From Parcubacteria group bacterium GW2011_GWB1_40_14 (lineage in GTDB: Bacteria; Patescibacteriota; Minisyncoccia; Terrybacterales; GWB1-40-14), in the NCBI GenBank assembly GCA_000996085.1, contig LBYG01000003.1, positions 1 through 36,386 on the forward strand: a stretch of DNA of 36,386 nt, read 5' to 3'. Position 1 is the stretch's first letter. Every line of letters begins with the position of its first letter. Below are positions 14,984 to 23,599 of this stretch, piece after piece. The position numbers were made by a program, and so were the translations under genes. The notes below the pieces were generated by a model. That model was not told the origin of the DNA, did not search any database, and saw only the letters and a list, made by a program, of their open reading frames with translations.

Positions 14984-15043
14984 CGCCCCGACGCGCTAGC
15001 GGTCGGGGCCCCGACCTTGCGTCGGGGTTGAGCTATAGGGGCA
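14984..15043. repeat. GC-rich palindromes joined to a 17-base tRNA-Arg 5' end copy
   Basis: CCCCGACGC...GGTCGGGG and CCCCGAC...GCGTCGGGG palindromes abut GTTGAGCTATAGGGGCA (15027-15043), identical to 14914-14930 in tRNA-Arg. The break lies in the D loop of the tRNA copy. Confidence 0.65.
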
Positions 15044-15066
15044 GCATGCACTAAATTCACCATGAT

Positions 15067-15579
15067 TTAATATTTTGTCAGTATTCTGATTTCACCAAAT
15101 GGTATATAGTGATTCTCCGCATTCTCCCCTTTAACATATATGCCGCGCAAATCAAAATCTTCAATAACTCCCTTTATTTCACCAATACGTATCGTGTCTC
15201 CCTTTCTAAATCTATTTTCAGCAAGCAAAACTATACCCGAAATTACATCCCTCACAAGAAGCTGTGAGGCAAAACCCAACGCAATGCCCCCTATGCCTAA
15301 CCCGGCCAAAAGAGGGGCTGTATTTATCCCGAAAAGCTGCAGAATATACAGCGCCAGCAAAATAGCAAAACCTATTCGTATTACCCTCAATACAGCTGCT
15401 GAAAAAAGAAACTCTGCTTTTGCCCGTCCGCTGTCTACAAGCGTATGCAAAGCAACTTTCATTGCTCGAGCAGCAACCTTTACAGTAATTTCATACGCAA
15501 TAAAAAATATACATAAAGTAAGCAACAGTGGAACGCCGTTTATTTGTAACCAATTTATTATATTTTGAATGTTTGGCAT
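15067..15579 (-). CDS. mscS: Small mechanosensitive ion channel, MscS family
   Basis: 170 residues, a minimal MscS: two N-terminal membrane helices (about 13-33 and 64-85), then the pore helix APLLAGLGIGGIALGFASQL (about 87-106) with the Gly/Ala packing motif, and the start of the beta domain (RFRKGDTIRIGEIKGVIEDF then GIYVKGENAENHYIPFGEI). The C-terminal alpha/beta domain of full MscS is absent; short forms like this exist. It would release solutes on hypo-osmotic shock. Its ATG (15579-15577) forms the outer edge of inverted-repeat element E1, and it follows the last pilus gene on the same strand. Confidence 0.88.
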   Translation of the reverse strand: MPNIQNIINWLQINGVPLLLTLCIFFIAYEITVKVAARAMKVALHTLVDSGRAKAEFLFSAAVLRVIRIGFAILLALYILQLFGINTAPLLAGLGIGGIALGFASQLLVRDVISGIVLLAENRFRKGDTIRIGEIKGVIEDFDLRGIYVKGENAENHYIPFGEIRILTKY

Positions 15580-15714
15580 ACCAGGTAGTAGAAATTCAAC
15601 TAATAATTTAGGAATTTCTACATTAATTATTATTTAATCTCAATTTATTAATGCCGGATAACGATATTCTTTGTTCGCCTCTGGCGAACGGTTGAATTTT
15701 CACTACCTGGCATG
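15577..15714 (-). repeat. Inverted-repeat element E1 (138 bp)
   Basis: Left arm 15577-15600 (CATACCAGGTAGTAGAAATT plus 4 bases) and right arm 15691-15714 (ending CACTACCTGGCATG) are complementary except at three positions. Inner hairpin GTTCGCC-TCT-GGCGAAC at 15673-15689 lies one base from the right arm. The left-arm segment GTAGAAATTC (15588-15597) also pairs perfectly with a local copy at 15612-15621. The outer CAT of the left arm is the start codon of mscS. Same design as E5. Confidence 0.8.
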
Positions 15715-15730
15715 TTTTTTACGTAAAAGA

Positions 15731-16072
15731 TTAAGGTGTTGTGCTGTTTAATGTTGAACTTGTCCCGCCTCCCAGAATAAACGGATCGCGAATATCTAGG
15801 GGAACAAGAGACTCCAAAAAGACCCTATTTCTATCTTGAGTATATTGAATAGATCCCTCCAGAGTTTTGTGCGGTATAGTCTGGCTTGTTGCCCTGGGTT
15901 GAGCTTGAAAATTAGAAACGCTCCAGGCATATTTCCAAAAAACATAGAAACCCAAACTAAAAACTAAAATAAAAAATAAAACAAATAGTTCACCGATATG
16001 ATTTATAACAAAATCAGAGGTTCTTTTGCCGGAATTTGCAGGTTTTTTAAAAAAATTGATCTTGAATTTCAT
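15731..16072 (-). CDS. Single-pass membrane protein at the PilP position of the pilus operon
   Basis: 113 residues: basic cytoplasmic start, one membrane helix (about 28-48, LFVLFFILVFSLGFYVFWKYAW) and an extracytoplasmic tail rich in Thr/Pro/Ser ending in RDPFILGGGTSSTLNSTTP. It starts 3 bases after pilO and ends the pilMNO run, where PilP sits in other species. The SLVPLDIRDPFILGG phrase resembles the PilP/GspC-like DPF region, but there is no lipobox. I infer a structural partner of PilN/PilO. Confidence 0.65.
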   Translation of the reverse strand: MKFKINFFKKPANSGKRTSDFVINHIGELFVLFFILVFSLGFYVFWKYAWSVSNFQAQPRATSQTIPHKTLEGSIQYTQDRNRVFLESLVPLDIRDPFILGGGTSSTLNSTTP

Positions 16073-16075
16073 AAT

Positions 16076-16684
16076 TTATTGTTCCTCTTGAGTATTGTTA
16101 GCTTTTACGACGGGTTTTTCTTGTGTTGCAACAACTTTTGGCGGAGCGGAGTAAATAACAAAAGAAAAAGAAGCATCAAGTTCATATCCCAAATTATTGC
16201 TGTTATCCGATACCACCTTTGAACCCATATTAAAACTTTCAATTTTGCTGAATTTTGGGAACTGCTCAAGACGTCTTAAAAAATTCATCACAGAAAAAAA
16301 GTTGCCTTCAACCGATAAAGAAAGTTGCGCGCTCTGTGCTGCGCCCGCAAGAAGCTGGGTATTTAAAGAAAGATTATTGTCCTTGGCCAAATTTTCAACA
16401 ATAGAAAGCGTATTGCTTAAATCTCTATCGTCTCCTAAATAATAACTTTTTAGCTCCTCAACAGAGGGTTGAATGGCCTTAAGATCCTTTGTGATCTCTT
16501 GGCCGTCATGAAATTTAGCCTGAGCCGTAACTTGTTCTATCATCACGTCCTGCAGTTTTATTGAGTTGTCCCTTATGTATAAATAAAGAGGCGTTAAAAC
16601 GCCAAAAAGCAACGCGAGAGTAAATAAGAATACGCTGCCGGATGCGACAATAAATTTTTGTTTTGGAGTATGAACTTTAATCAT
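16076..16684 (-). CDS. pilO: Type IV pilus alignment protein PilO-like
   Basis: 202 residues: one N-terminal membrane helix (about 12-33, FIVASGSVFLFTLALLFGVL), a coiled segment (about 40-75) and a C-terminal ferredoxin-like domain (about 95-180), with SLSVEGNFFSVMNFLRRLEQ typical of PilO. PilO pairs with PilN to link the cytoplasmic PilM ring to the pilus machine. It overlaps pilN by 4 bases, giving coupled translation. The Lys/Gln/Val-rich tail is variable. Confidence 0.85.
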   Translation of the reverse strand: MIKVHTPKQKFIVASGSVFLFTLALLFGVLTPLYLYIRDNSIKLQDVMIEQVTAQAKFHDGQEITKDLKAIQPSVEELKSYYLGDDRDLSNTLSIVENLAKDNNLSLNTQLLAGAAQSAQLSLSVEGNFFSVMNFLRRLEQFPKFSKIESFNMGSKVVSDNSNNLGYELDASFSFVIYSAPPKVVATQEKPVVKANNTQEEQ

Positions 16685-17226
16685 TTTAAAATAAGCGTAA
16701 AACTAAAATTTATATTTTTCTCCGGAACCACATTATTTAAAGGAGATTTAACTTCGCTGACAAAAGGAAGCTTACTTAACTCGTCTTTGGCAACCAAAAC
16801 ATCGTTTCGCGTGGGAGCAATGCCGCCCATAATTATCTGTTTTTGTGTTTGTGCTCCGCTAAATGTCAGCAAATGAATACTTGGCGGCAAAGACTTAACA
16901 ACGCTTTCTATTTTAGCGCTCCAGAAAAAATCATCTTTTACGAGTTTGGCCGAATCTTGAATGAGAGCTGTAACATATTTAATGTCCTGCTTAACCGTTG
17001 AGTTTTCCGCGTTTTGTTCCAAATTCGTCCATATTTCAACTTGATGCTCAATGCCGCTTTTTATGCTAATTACGTAACCCAGACTGGTTAACATAAAAAT
17101 AAGCATGCCCAAAAACATCAAAAAAATGGTTACTCCTATACGCAAGACAAAAATAGAAAGCATTTCAAAACGTATGCTGTCTCGGGCTTCAAATGAAACT
17201 AGATTTATTGCCTGGCCTTTTTTCAC
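16681..17226 (-). CDS. pilN: Type IV pilus alignment protein PilN-like
   Basis: 181 residues from GTG 17226. The conserved N-terminal INLVSFEARD (PilM-binding INLLP-like motif, residues 7-16) is followed by one membrane helix (about 26-52) and a periplasm-type domain. It lies 124 bases after pilM instead of overlapping it; inverted-repeat element E2 fills that gap, and its arm runs into the GTG. It overlaps pilO by 4 bases. The start is supported because the PilM-binding motif follows at once. Confidence 0.85.
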   Translation of the reverse strand: MKKGQAINLVSFEARDSIRFEMLSIFVLRIGVTIFLMFLGMLIFMLTSLGYVISIKSGIEHQVEIWTNLEQNAENSTVKQDIKYVTALIQDSAKLVKDDFFWSAKIESVVKSLPPSIHLLTFSGAQTQKQIIMGGIAPTRNDVLVAKDELSKLPFVSEVKSPLNNVVPEKNINFSFTLILK

Positions 17227-17350
17227 CCCGTTAGAAAATTGCCGATCAGATAACGGTCAAACAAGTCAAAACTTGTTTGACGATAGCTAATCGAACAATC
17301 TATTTTACGCAAATGATAATCCATAAATAATAACAATTTTCTAACGGGGT
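17225..17350 (-). repeat. Inverted-repeat element E2 (126 bp) between pilM and pilN
   Basis: Perfect 17-bp arms: ACCCCGTTAGAAAATTG (17225-17241) and its complement (17334-17350). Inner hairpin GTCAAACAAGT-CAAA-ACTTGTTTGAC (17256-17281). An alternative short pairing joins CCGTTA (17228-17233) to TAACGG (17251-17256). The pilM stop (17351-17353) abuts one end and the pilN GTG (17226-17224) overlaps the other. Confidence 0.8.
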
Positions 17351-18583
17351 TCATAAAAATGATTCGGGTTTGCGCATAGCTAAACCAAAAACCGTGGAGA
17401 ATGTAAGCGCATCAAAAGAAAATATTCCTGTTTTATGTTTGGCGGGCGGAACTATATTTATAAATGGATCAGCTCTTTGAACAGAAATTTTGAGATTGGC
17501 GCTTAAATATTCAGGCAGTCCGGCTAAATTAGCTCCTCCGCCTGTTAAGAAAACCCTTGAGATCCCGGTCAACGGAGTACGGCTAACCACTTCCTCTCCC
17601 CCCTCGCTATTGCGACCCATCAAAACTTCCCCGCGGGAAACCGGACGAAAATCGAAAGTGCCCATACTTTTAACTTCGGGAACTTTTACGGCCAAAGTCC
17701 AAACTTGATGCTCGTGGAAAGAATGCGAAGCGTAAAAGGCAAGATATCCTTTTATCTGATGTAATAAATCTTCAATTGGATCCTGTAGTGCTTTAAAAAC
17801 CTTCGCGCCTTCGCCTTGTTGGCTAATACCGTGAAGCTGTTTTACTTTTTCTGCTTCGGGAACTGTTATTTTTAATGCGGTAGATATGAGTTGAGTAAAA
17901 GATCCGCTTGCCGCCGACACAGATGCGGTAACGCGAATAGATGTGCCCGAAATTATTGCCAAGGTTGTATGGGTATCCCCAAGATCAACTATTAAAAGAG
18001 GAGAATAGCTTATATGTCTTCTTAAAACAGAGCGTGCTATCGCAAAAGATTCGGGTTCAAAAACAATCGGCAGAAGGCCTGCGCTCTTTATAAGATCTTC
18101 ATACTCTTCAACAACTATTTTTGGCGTTGCAGCAACCAAAATATCAAAATGTTTAGGATCGCTTGCTTGACCACCGGTAGAAGCTTCGGGCTTAGTAATG
18201 ATCCGCCAATCATAATAAACATCGTCTATGGGAAGAGGTATATTGCCTTCTGTTTCTGACGCAACGGCTTCAGATATTTCTTTTTCCGGCATTGGCGGCA
18301 ATTGGACCAACCTTACAAAACACTGCTCTTCCGGAAGAGCTACAATTGTTGCCTTGGTGCGAATTTTTACTTTCTGAACCGCCGATTGAATTGCTACGGC
18401 TAATTTTTCTTTATCAATTACCCTGCCGCCCTCCATTAAACCCGGATCCAAATTAAACAAACCATAAGAAGCTAAACTAAGCTGATCCTTTTTGGTATTT
18501 TCTTCAATTCTGGCCACCTTCAAAGAACGGTCAGAAATATCCAGACCGAAAGCATTCAGTTTTGGGTAAATAAAATTAAACAT
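17351..18583 (-). CDS. pilM: Type IV pilus assembly protein PilM (actin-like ATPase)
   Basis: 410 residues. FGLDISDRSLKVARI (12-26, phosphate 1 loop), LLIVDLGDTHTTLAI (196-210, phosphate 2 loop) and VFLTGGGANLAGLPEYL (344-360, adenosine motif) mark the actin/FtsA-type fold that forms the cytoplasmic ring binding PilN. The length exceeds the common 350-360 residues: about 50 residues (290-340, from HEHQVWTLAVKVPEV to VVSRTPLTG) sit between the helix before the adenosine motif and the motif itself, an in-frame insertion with unusual composition. The start follows the giant pilin's stop with no gap. Confidence 0.92.
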   Translation of the reverse strand: MFNFIYPKLNAFGLDISDRSLKVARIEENTKKDQLSLASYGLFNLDPGLMEGGRVIDKEKLAVAIQSAVQKVKIRTKATIVALPEEQCFVRLVQLPPMPEKEISEAVASETEGNIPLPIDDVYYDWRIITKPEASTGGQASDPKHFDILVAATPKIVVEEYEDLIKSAGLLPIVFEPESFAIARSVLRRHISYSPLLIVDLGDTHTTLAIISGTSIRVTASVSAASGSFTQLISTALKITVPEAEKVKQLHGISQQGEGAKVFKALQDPIEDLLHQIKGYLAFYASHSFHEHQVWTLAVKVPEVKSMGTFDFRPVSRGEVLMGRNSEGGEEVVSRTPLTGISRVFLTGGGANLAGLPEYLSANLKISVQRADPFINIVPPAKHKTGIFSFDALTFSTVFGLAMRKPESFL

Positions 18584-21523
18584 TTATAATTCCTTCCATG
18601 ATAATATTGACCATCCCGCCGAGGGACCTGAGCTAAACTGGGCATTTGCAAGTCCGGATTGATAATCAATCGTTGCCCCAGGATCAAGATCTATACCATA
18701 AGCAGTGGCTTCAAGGGCTTTAGCATTGTTGGCAAAACCCATGCGTCCTCTGCCTGCATAATAGATAACACCCACAGAATTATTATCAATTGAAATAACT
18801 TCTTCAGAAATCGCGTCTTTGGCTGAAAGCACCATTACATAACTTCCCGGGGTGCCCGAACCCTGAAAGATCACGTTGTTGTTAACCGCTACTGTACCGT
18901 CAGTAACTATCATACCAGAACTTGCACCATAGCCGGCATCTAGGCGAACCATATAATCATTGGGGTCGCCGTTTGAAAAAACTATATTCCCAACCACCCA
19001 AATCGTTCCTGTTAAAGTTAACTTTGAGCTATTTTGAAGCGTAAGATTACCTGTTATTTTCTTAGGTCCGATAGTAAGCGTTTGTCCGTTATCTAAAGTA
19101 AGATTTCCGCTGGCGTCGCATATCGGTTGTACGCAATTTGCTCCGCTTGCGGCATCAACTTTCCATTGGGCAATGGACGCGTCGCTGATAGGCAAAGCTA
19201 TGTTTGACGGATCATCCGGCGAAGTAGTTGGTGTGGTTTCGGTACCGCCGATCGTACAAGTATCTTTAGTATTATACGAAGCATTGCCACCGATAGTACA
19301 ATCAGATATAGAATCAGCATTTACATTGCCACCTGCCGTACTGTTAGTGAAAGTGAAGGCGTTAACGTTACCTCCAACCGCAGAATCTTCAACCGTATGG
19401 CCATTAGCATTGCCGTCTACATTCATAGAATCTATCTTATGATCCGCTCCTCCCATATATAATTTAAAATCCAAATCTCCTCCTATATCCGACCAAGCAC
19501 CTACAGTATAATCCTGGGATTTTTTCCCTGTACCCCTGGCGTAACCGGATAACGAGTCTCCTCCCCAAATAAAATAATTAGCGGTATCTAAAACCGTGTC
19601 CACAACCAACCAGTACGTGGTGTTGACGGTTAGTGTTGGCGTACTGCTGAAGCTGATGGTTAGCCAACCATAACTTCCTGTAACCTGAGAAGCATTTATT
19701 GTGCTCGTGGTCAAAACGTCTCCAGCGTTTGTGCTTGGCGAACCACCGCTATCCTCAATAAGACGCAATGTTGCGTTTGCGGGAGTGCCTGTTTTTTTAA
19801 TATATATTTCTGCACTAACTACGCGGTCAGTTATTGTGGGCTGGAAGCTCTGAGCAACATCTACCTGATAATCCGGAGTAGAACATGGCGCATCAAGACA
19901 ACGTAAAAATTTCAAATCTCTATTTGTAGAATCATAATAACTTATTCTTCCAAATCCATCTGCTCCAAAAATTAAAGAAGTATAAAGTCCTGTATCGCCA
20001 GCTGTATCCGGAGTTGTAATAGTTTTGGTTGTACAATCATCATTAGTGCAACGGACAAAAGCCAAATCGCTTCCGTTATAAAAACTTATACGGCCAAAAC
20101 CGTCTGAACCCAATTCAAGAGAGCTATAGGCTCCTTCACTGGTATCTACCGTTGCAATATTTTTAGTGGAACAATCCGCATCGGTACAGCGCACAAACTT
20201 AAGATCTTCAGTGTCGTCTTTCATGTAACTAATGCGCGCAAAGCCGTCTGCGCCCAAAGCAATAGAAGTATTGCGTCCTAAATCTCCGGAGGAATCTACG
20301 GTAGAAATATTTTTAGAAGTACAGTCATCGTTTAAGCAATGGGCGAATTTAAGGTCATCGTTTGAAGTATCGATATAGCTAATGCGCGCAAAACCATCTG
20401 AACCCAATACAATCGAAGTATATTGACCCGTATCCCCAACATCATCTGGTTCGGTTATATTTTTTGTTGTGCAATCAATATCCAGACATCGCGCAAAATT
20501 CAAATCCCCATCATAGTATGCGATTCGAGCAAAATCGTCAGACCCAAGAACCATCGAAGAATATTGTCCGTCACTCGTATCCACTATGACAGTGTTTTTT
20601 GTCGTGCAATCTGCATTTGTACAGCGAATAAATTTTAGATCATCATTAGTATTATCGTAATAGCTAATACGGGCAAAACCATCTGAACCAATCGCAATAG
20701 AAGTATATCGATATCCAACATCTCCGGAAGAATCGAGAGTTGCTATGTTTTTTGCAGTACAATCCATATTTGTACATCGAACAAATTTTAAATCTTTATT
20801 AGAAGAAGTATCATAATAACTTATACGCGCAAAGCCGTCTGCGCCCAAAGCAATAGAAGTATATTCACCAATATCCCCGCTTGAATCCACCAAAGTTACT
20901 ATGCTGCCGGTACTTGTTCCTACGCTAAAATCAGCATTTTGTGTTGTCCAAGACTGGTTGGCTGCCGGAGGCGTGCCTACGGCAACAAACGCGTCGCCGG
21001 TAATTCTTGAGCCGTTATTCCCTCCTAAAATATCGCCGTCTGAATAAACGCTTCCGTTCACTCTCGCGAGATTAGCCATAGTTAATCCCCCATCACCAAC
21101 TTGAATGCCGTATATAAAGTCCGACTCGGTAACATTCAAATCAACCACGACCTGAATAGTTCGAGTGATATTGCCCATAGTACCCACTGAAGTTATTGTG
21201 CGTTGGCTTCCGGCAGCAGTTACGGTTACGGTAGCCATAGCGCTACCCACCGGCAGAGTTAAAGGAGAAGGCGGTGTGCCTCCGGCCCGAAGGCGTGTTA
21301 TTACTTCTTCAATGCCTGACTCTGCCGCTTGCAGAACCCGATTTGAATCTTCTGCCTGACGAACTACTGCTATTTCTCTATTTGCTAAAAAAGAAAATCC
21401 GCTCACCATAACCGCTGTTATGGCCAAGGCAACAATCAAAACAATTAAAGCCGCGGCTCCATTTTTGGTGCGCATATTTTTATTTAACTCTATGCTTAAA
21501 TAAACTTTTAAAGTTTTAAACAT
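18584..21523 (-). CDS. pilX: Giant PilX-like prepilin with seven-blade propeller insert
   Basis: 979 residues. N-terminal PilX-type membrane helix (about 23-48, AAALIVLIVALAITAVMVSG) and AESGIEEVITRL (67-78). M17 (21475) may be the real start, since pilins have short leaders. Residues 213-553 hold seven repeats of 45-51 residues built on YTSIALGSDGFARISYYD, then DLKFVRCTNxDCT, with a Cys pair in each; blades 3 and 6 are short, so blades 1-3 and 4-6 look like a three-repeat duplication. This pattern suggests a seven-bladed beta propeller. Residues 556-692 (QSFQPTITDRVVSAEIYI...) look like a beta-sandwich module. Residues 693-770 are Gly/Asn-rich beta-helix-like repeats, and 800-979 match the usual PilX C-terminal beta region. 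Probably a pilus-tip adhesin. Confidence 0.82.
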   Translation of the reverse strand: MFKTLKVYLSIELNKNMRTKNGAAALIVLIVALAITAVMVSGFSFLANREIAVVRQAEDSNRVLQAAESGIEEVITRLRAGGTPPSPLTLPVGSAMATVTVTAAGSQRTITSVGTMGNITRTIQVVVDLNVTESDFIYGIQVGDGGLTMANLARVNGSVYSDGDILGGNNGSRITGDAFVAVGTPPAANQSWTTQNADFSVGTSTGSIVTLVDSSGDIGEYTSIALGADGFARISYYDTSSNKDLKFVRCTNMDCTAKNIATLDSSGDVGYRYTSIAIGSDGFARISYYDNTNDDLKFIRCTNADCTTKNTVIVDTSDGQYSSMVLGSDDFARIAYYDGDLNFARCLDIDCTTKNITEPDDVGDTGQYTSIVLGSDGFARISYIDTSNDDLKFAHCLNDDCTSKNISTVDSSGDLGRNTSIALGADGFARISYMKDDTEDLKFVRCTDADCSTKNIATVDTSEGAYSSLELGSDGFGRISFYNGSDLAFVRCTNDDCTTKTITTPDTAGDTGLYTSLIFGADGFGRISYYDSTNRDLKFLRCLDAPCSTPDYQVDVAQSFQPTITDRVVSAEIYIKKTGTPANATLRLIEDSGGSPSTNAGDVLTTSTINASQVTGSYGWLTISFSSTPTLTVNTTYWLVVDTVLDTANYFIWGGDSLSGYARGTGKKSQDYTVGAWSDIGGDLDFKLYMGGADHKIDSMNVDGNANGHTVEDSAVGGNVNAFTFTNSTAGGNVNADSISDCTIGGNASYNTKDTCTIGGTETTPTTSPDDPSNIALPISDASIAQWKVDAASGANCVQPICDASGNLTLDNGQTLTIGPKKITGNLTLQNSSKLTLTGTIWVVGNIVFSNGDPNDYMVRLDAGYGASSGMIVTDGTVAVNNNVIFQGSGTPGSYVMVLSAKDAISEEVISIDNNSVGVIYYAGRGRMGFANNAKALEATAYGIDLDPGATIDYQSGLANAQFSSGPSAGWSILSWKEL

Positions 21524-21536
21524 AATAAAAACCGAT

Positions 21537-22049
21537 CTAAAAACCTCTCAATGTTGAACTGCTTGTCCATGAAAAAGTTCTGGATAGGGTACTATTTTGT
21601 ACCGGAGTTGTTAAAGTTAAATTTATTCTTACGCCTTCGGCGGCACCCGAATAAAAACGATTAACATCAAAATTGCTAACAACAACATTTGCGCCGGTCA
21701 AAGAAACCGCCGCGTTCCCCTCTCTTTTCTCCCACACAACCCCGTTATCTAAATAATAATCTACATATGTAAAAGTCTCGTCAGTCGGAGGATTAAGAGA
21801 GGTTCGAACGGAAAGCTGGCTCGCTGTGGTTGTTGGAGTATAAATAAGACGGCCATGGCGAGTTTCGTTAAAAACTCTTTCAAAAATCAATGCGGCATTC
21901 TGAGAAAAATTTTTATCTATCCTTATAAGCGCATAAGAGTGCATCATTCGGGCCAAAAAAGAAACGGTAACTCCGCTAAGCAATGATAAAACTGCAATAT
22001 AAATAATAAATTCAATTATTGTAGCTCCTTTTTGCCTCTGATTCTTCAT
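21537..22049 (-). CDS. Minor prepilin, PilW/GspJ-like
   Basis: 170 residues. Class III prepilin leader MKNQRQKG followed by ATIIEFIIYIAVLSLLSGVT: cleavage after Gly8 and Glu+5 in place, then a hydrophobic helix. The C-terminal beta region ends in an NSTLSRTFSWTSSST segment. By position among PilV- and PilX-like genes it is a PilW/GspJ-type minor pilin that primes pilus assembly. The peptidase (PilD) that would process it is not in the window. It lies 13 bases before the giant pilin gene. Confidence 0.8.
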   Translation of the reverse strand: MKNQRQKGATIIEFIIYIAVLSLLSGVTVSFLARMMHSYALIRIDKNFSQNAALIFERVFNETRHGRLIYTPTTTASQLSVRTSLNPPTDETFTYVDYYLDNGVVWEKREGNAAVSLTGANVVVSNFDVNRFYSGAAEGVRINLTLTTPVQNSTLSRTFSWTSSSTLRGF

Positions 22050-22084
22050 ATATAAAAAGGTTTTGTGCCTCTAAAAATTAAATC

Positions 22085-22600
22085 TTAATTTCTCAAAATA
22101 TTGTTTACGTAAAAATCGTTACTTAATGTTTGGGGACCGGTAACTCCCTGCCACGAAAGGGTAGCTGTAACTCTCCGGGAATTTGCGTCAGCTGAGCCGC
22201 CCGACTGCACTATGTTCCCGCTCGCATCCCGAAAAACCTGATGAAAAACAAAGCTTCTCGTATAATGATTGTTGATTGGGCCCGAATCTGAAGTCCCAAA
22301 AGTCCAGTTGCTTCCGGAAAAACTCAAATAATAAGTGGTTTCTGGAGTTATTGGACTAATATATGTATTCCATCCTGCATCTCGCAGAAATTTAACCGCA
22401 TCCTCTCCTTCCGCCATTAAAAGCGTGGCTTCCCTTATATATCTTTCCGTCCGCATGGCACGTGTTGTTGTATTAATGAACTGAAGAGCGGAAAAAAGAA
22501 TCGTTGTGATTATTCCAATAGCCACAACCAATTCAACAAGCGCAAAACCGCTATTTTTCTTATTCGTACCTTTTGGAATATTTAAATTAAATTTGAACAT
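22085..22600 (-). CDS. Minor prepilin, PilV/GspI-like
   Basis: 171 residues. A long basic leader (MFKFNLNIPKGTNKKNSG), then FALVELVVAIGIITTILFSA with Glu+5, cleavage after Gly18. The soluble part (ATLLMAEGEDAVKFLRDAGW, with a WxxY/SFVFHQVFRD middle) matches PilV-like minor pilins. It starts 12 bases after the previous prepilin gene. It has no cysteine pair. Confidence 0.8.
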   Translation of the reverse strand: MFKFNLNIPKGTNKKNSGFALVELVVAIGIITTILFSALQFINTTTRAMRTERYIREATLLMAEGEDAVKFLRDAGWNTYISPITPETTYYLSFSGSNWTFGTSDSGPINNHYTRSFVFHQVFRDASGNIVQSGGSADANSRRVTATLSWQGVTGPQTLSNDFYVNNILRN

Positions 22601-22612
22601 GCGATAAGAAAA

Positions 22613-23467
22613 TTATTGGGCCACGTAAGTAACACCTATGGCCGGAGTCACTGCACCGGCTGAAGTATAATCAGCTACTGATTGGGCATCTATAGTAATA
22701 TTTAAAGCTTTCGTATTTTCCATTTTATCGCGATGCACCGATAGAGTTGTTATATTATTTACGGCGTCTATTAAATGTGTGTGTATTTTTAAAACTTCTG
22801 TAGTGGCACCGACTGTATATGAGCCGCTCCAATTAAAAACAGAATTGCCTCCGCTAAAATACGGGGCCATAATAATATTTTGTACTGTTGGGGGATTTGG
22901 AGGGTCTAAAAAAGTAAGCGTAAGTGTTGTTGCGTTATGTATGGACCAAGGCAAATTAAAGTGCACGTGCCTCGTATCAACAACTCTGGTATTTTGCGGT
23001 ATGGCTAAAGTTCCGCCTACACTTATTTCTCCTCCAGCCCGAACGGTTAATAGCGCGGCTAAGGCGCCGGATGACACGGTTATGGTTCCCGGCTGGCTTG
23101 TGCCTCCGCTTAGGCGATCAAAAATAACATCTGCTCCGCCGCCCGTTAAAGAAATGGAAGAAATTGTTACACCGGAAGGAAGCGTATATAAAACATTGCC
23201 TGCGGCACCCTGACTATATGAGGAGCCGCGAAATAAAGTATAGTCATCGGTTGTAAAATGAACTCCCCACTGTAAATTACTTTGCCCGGCTACTGTATTG
23301 GACCTGGCCTCGGCAACAACGCTTGCTATGTTTTGAGCCTGAGCAATATGCTGAGTGCTCGTTCTTAGTTGACCAAAAGACAAACCAACCAAAGTAGCAA
23401 CCACCGCGATCAAACTAGTTACTATCAAAAGCTCTATGGCTGTGAATCCTTTTTTTGATATATGCAT
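22613..23467 (-). CDS. Minor prepilin, FimT/GspH-like, with extended C-terminus
   Basis: 284 residues. Leader MHISKKG then FTAIELLIVTSLIAVVATLV (Glu+5), with the FimT-like SVVAEARSNTVAGQSN following and WGVHFTTDDYTLFRG, as in GspH pilins. The usual length is about 150-180; the extra C-terminal 100 residues (from about 175) are beta-rich with HVHFNLPWSIHNAT. The ATG (23467-23465) lies inside the arm of inverted-repeat element E3, so expression may depend on that element. Confidence 0.82.
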   Translation of the reverse strand: MHISKKGFTAIELLIVTSLIAVVATLVGLSFGQLRTSTQHIAQAQNIASVVAEARSNTVAGQSNLQWGVHFTTDDYTLFRGSSYSQGAAGNVLYTLPSGVTISSISLTGGGADVIFDRLSGGTSQPGTITVSSGALAALLTVRAGGEISVGGTLAIPQNTRVVDTRHVHFNLPWSIHNATTLTLTFLDPPNPPTVQNIIMAPYFSGGNSVFNWSGSYTVGATTEVLKIHTHLIDAVNNITTLSVHRDKMENTKALNITIDAQSVADYTSAGAVTPAIGVTYVAQ

Positions 23468-23598
23468 GTCCCGTTAGAAAATTGAGCAAAAGTTAATCGT
23501 CAAAAAAGTCGACTTGCTTTTTTGACGAAAACCAGGCAACAATCTTATATATTTATAAAAATTCCACATAGATTTATACAATTTTCTAACGGGACATG
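23465..23598 (-). repeat. Inverted-repeat element E3 (134 bp) between pilC and the first prepilin
   Basis: Perfect 20-bp arms: CATGTCCCGTTAGAAAATTG (23465-23484) and its complement (23579-23598). Inner 11-bp hairpin CGTCAAAAAAG/CTTTTTTGACG (23498-23527). The prepilin start codon is the outermost CAT of the left arm; the pilC stop (23602-23600) lies one base beyond the right arm. On the minus strand TTGTAT, 18 bases, TATAAA just inside the far arm could act as a promoter. Confidence 0.82.
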
Positions 23599-23599
23599 T

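Noticed and set aside
15577..15714. IS200/IS605 ends as origin of the inverted-repeat elements
   Set aside because: Those elements have subterminal hairpins but no terminal inverted repeats, and no TnpA or TnpB gene is present.
22779..23213. Long plus-strand frame opposite the FimT-like prepilin
   Set aside because: Shadow of a well-supported prepilin gene; no start signals or domain.
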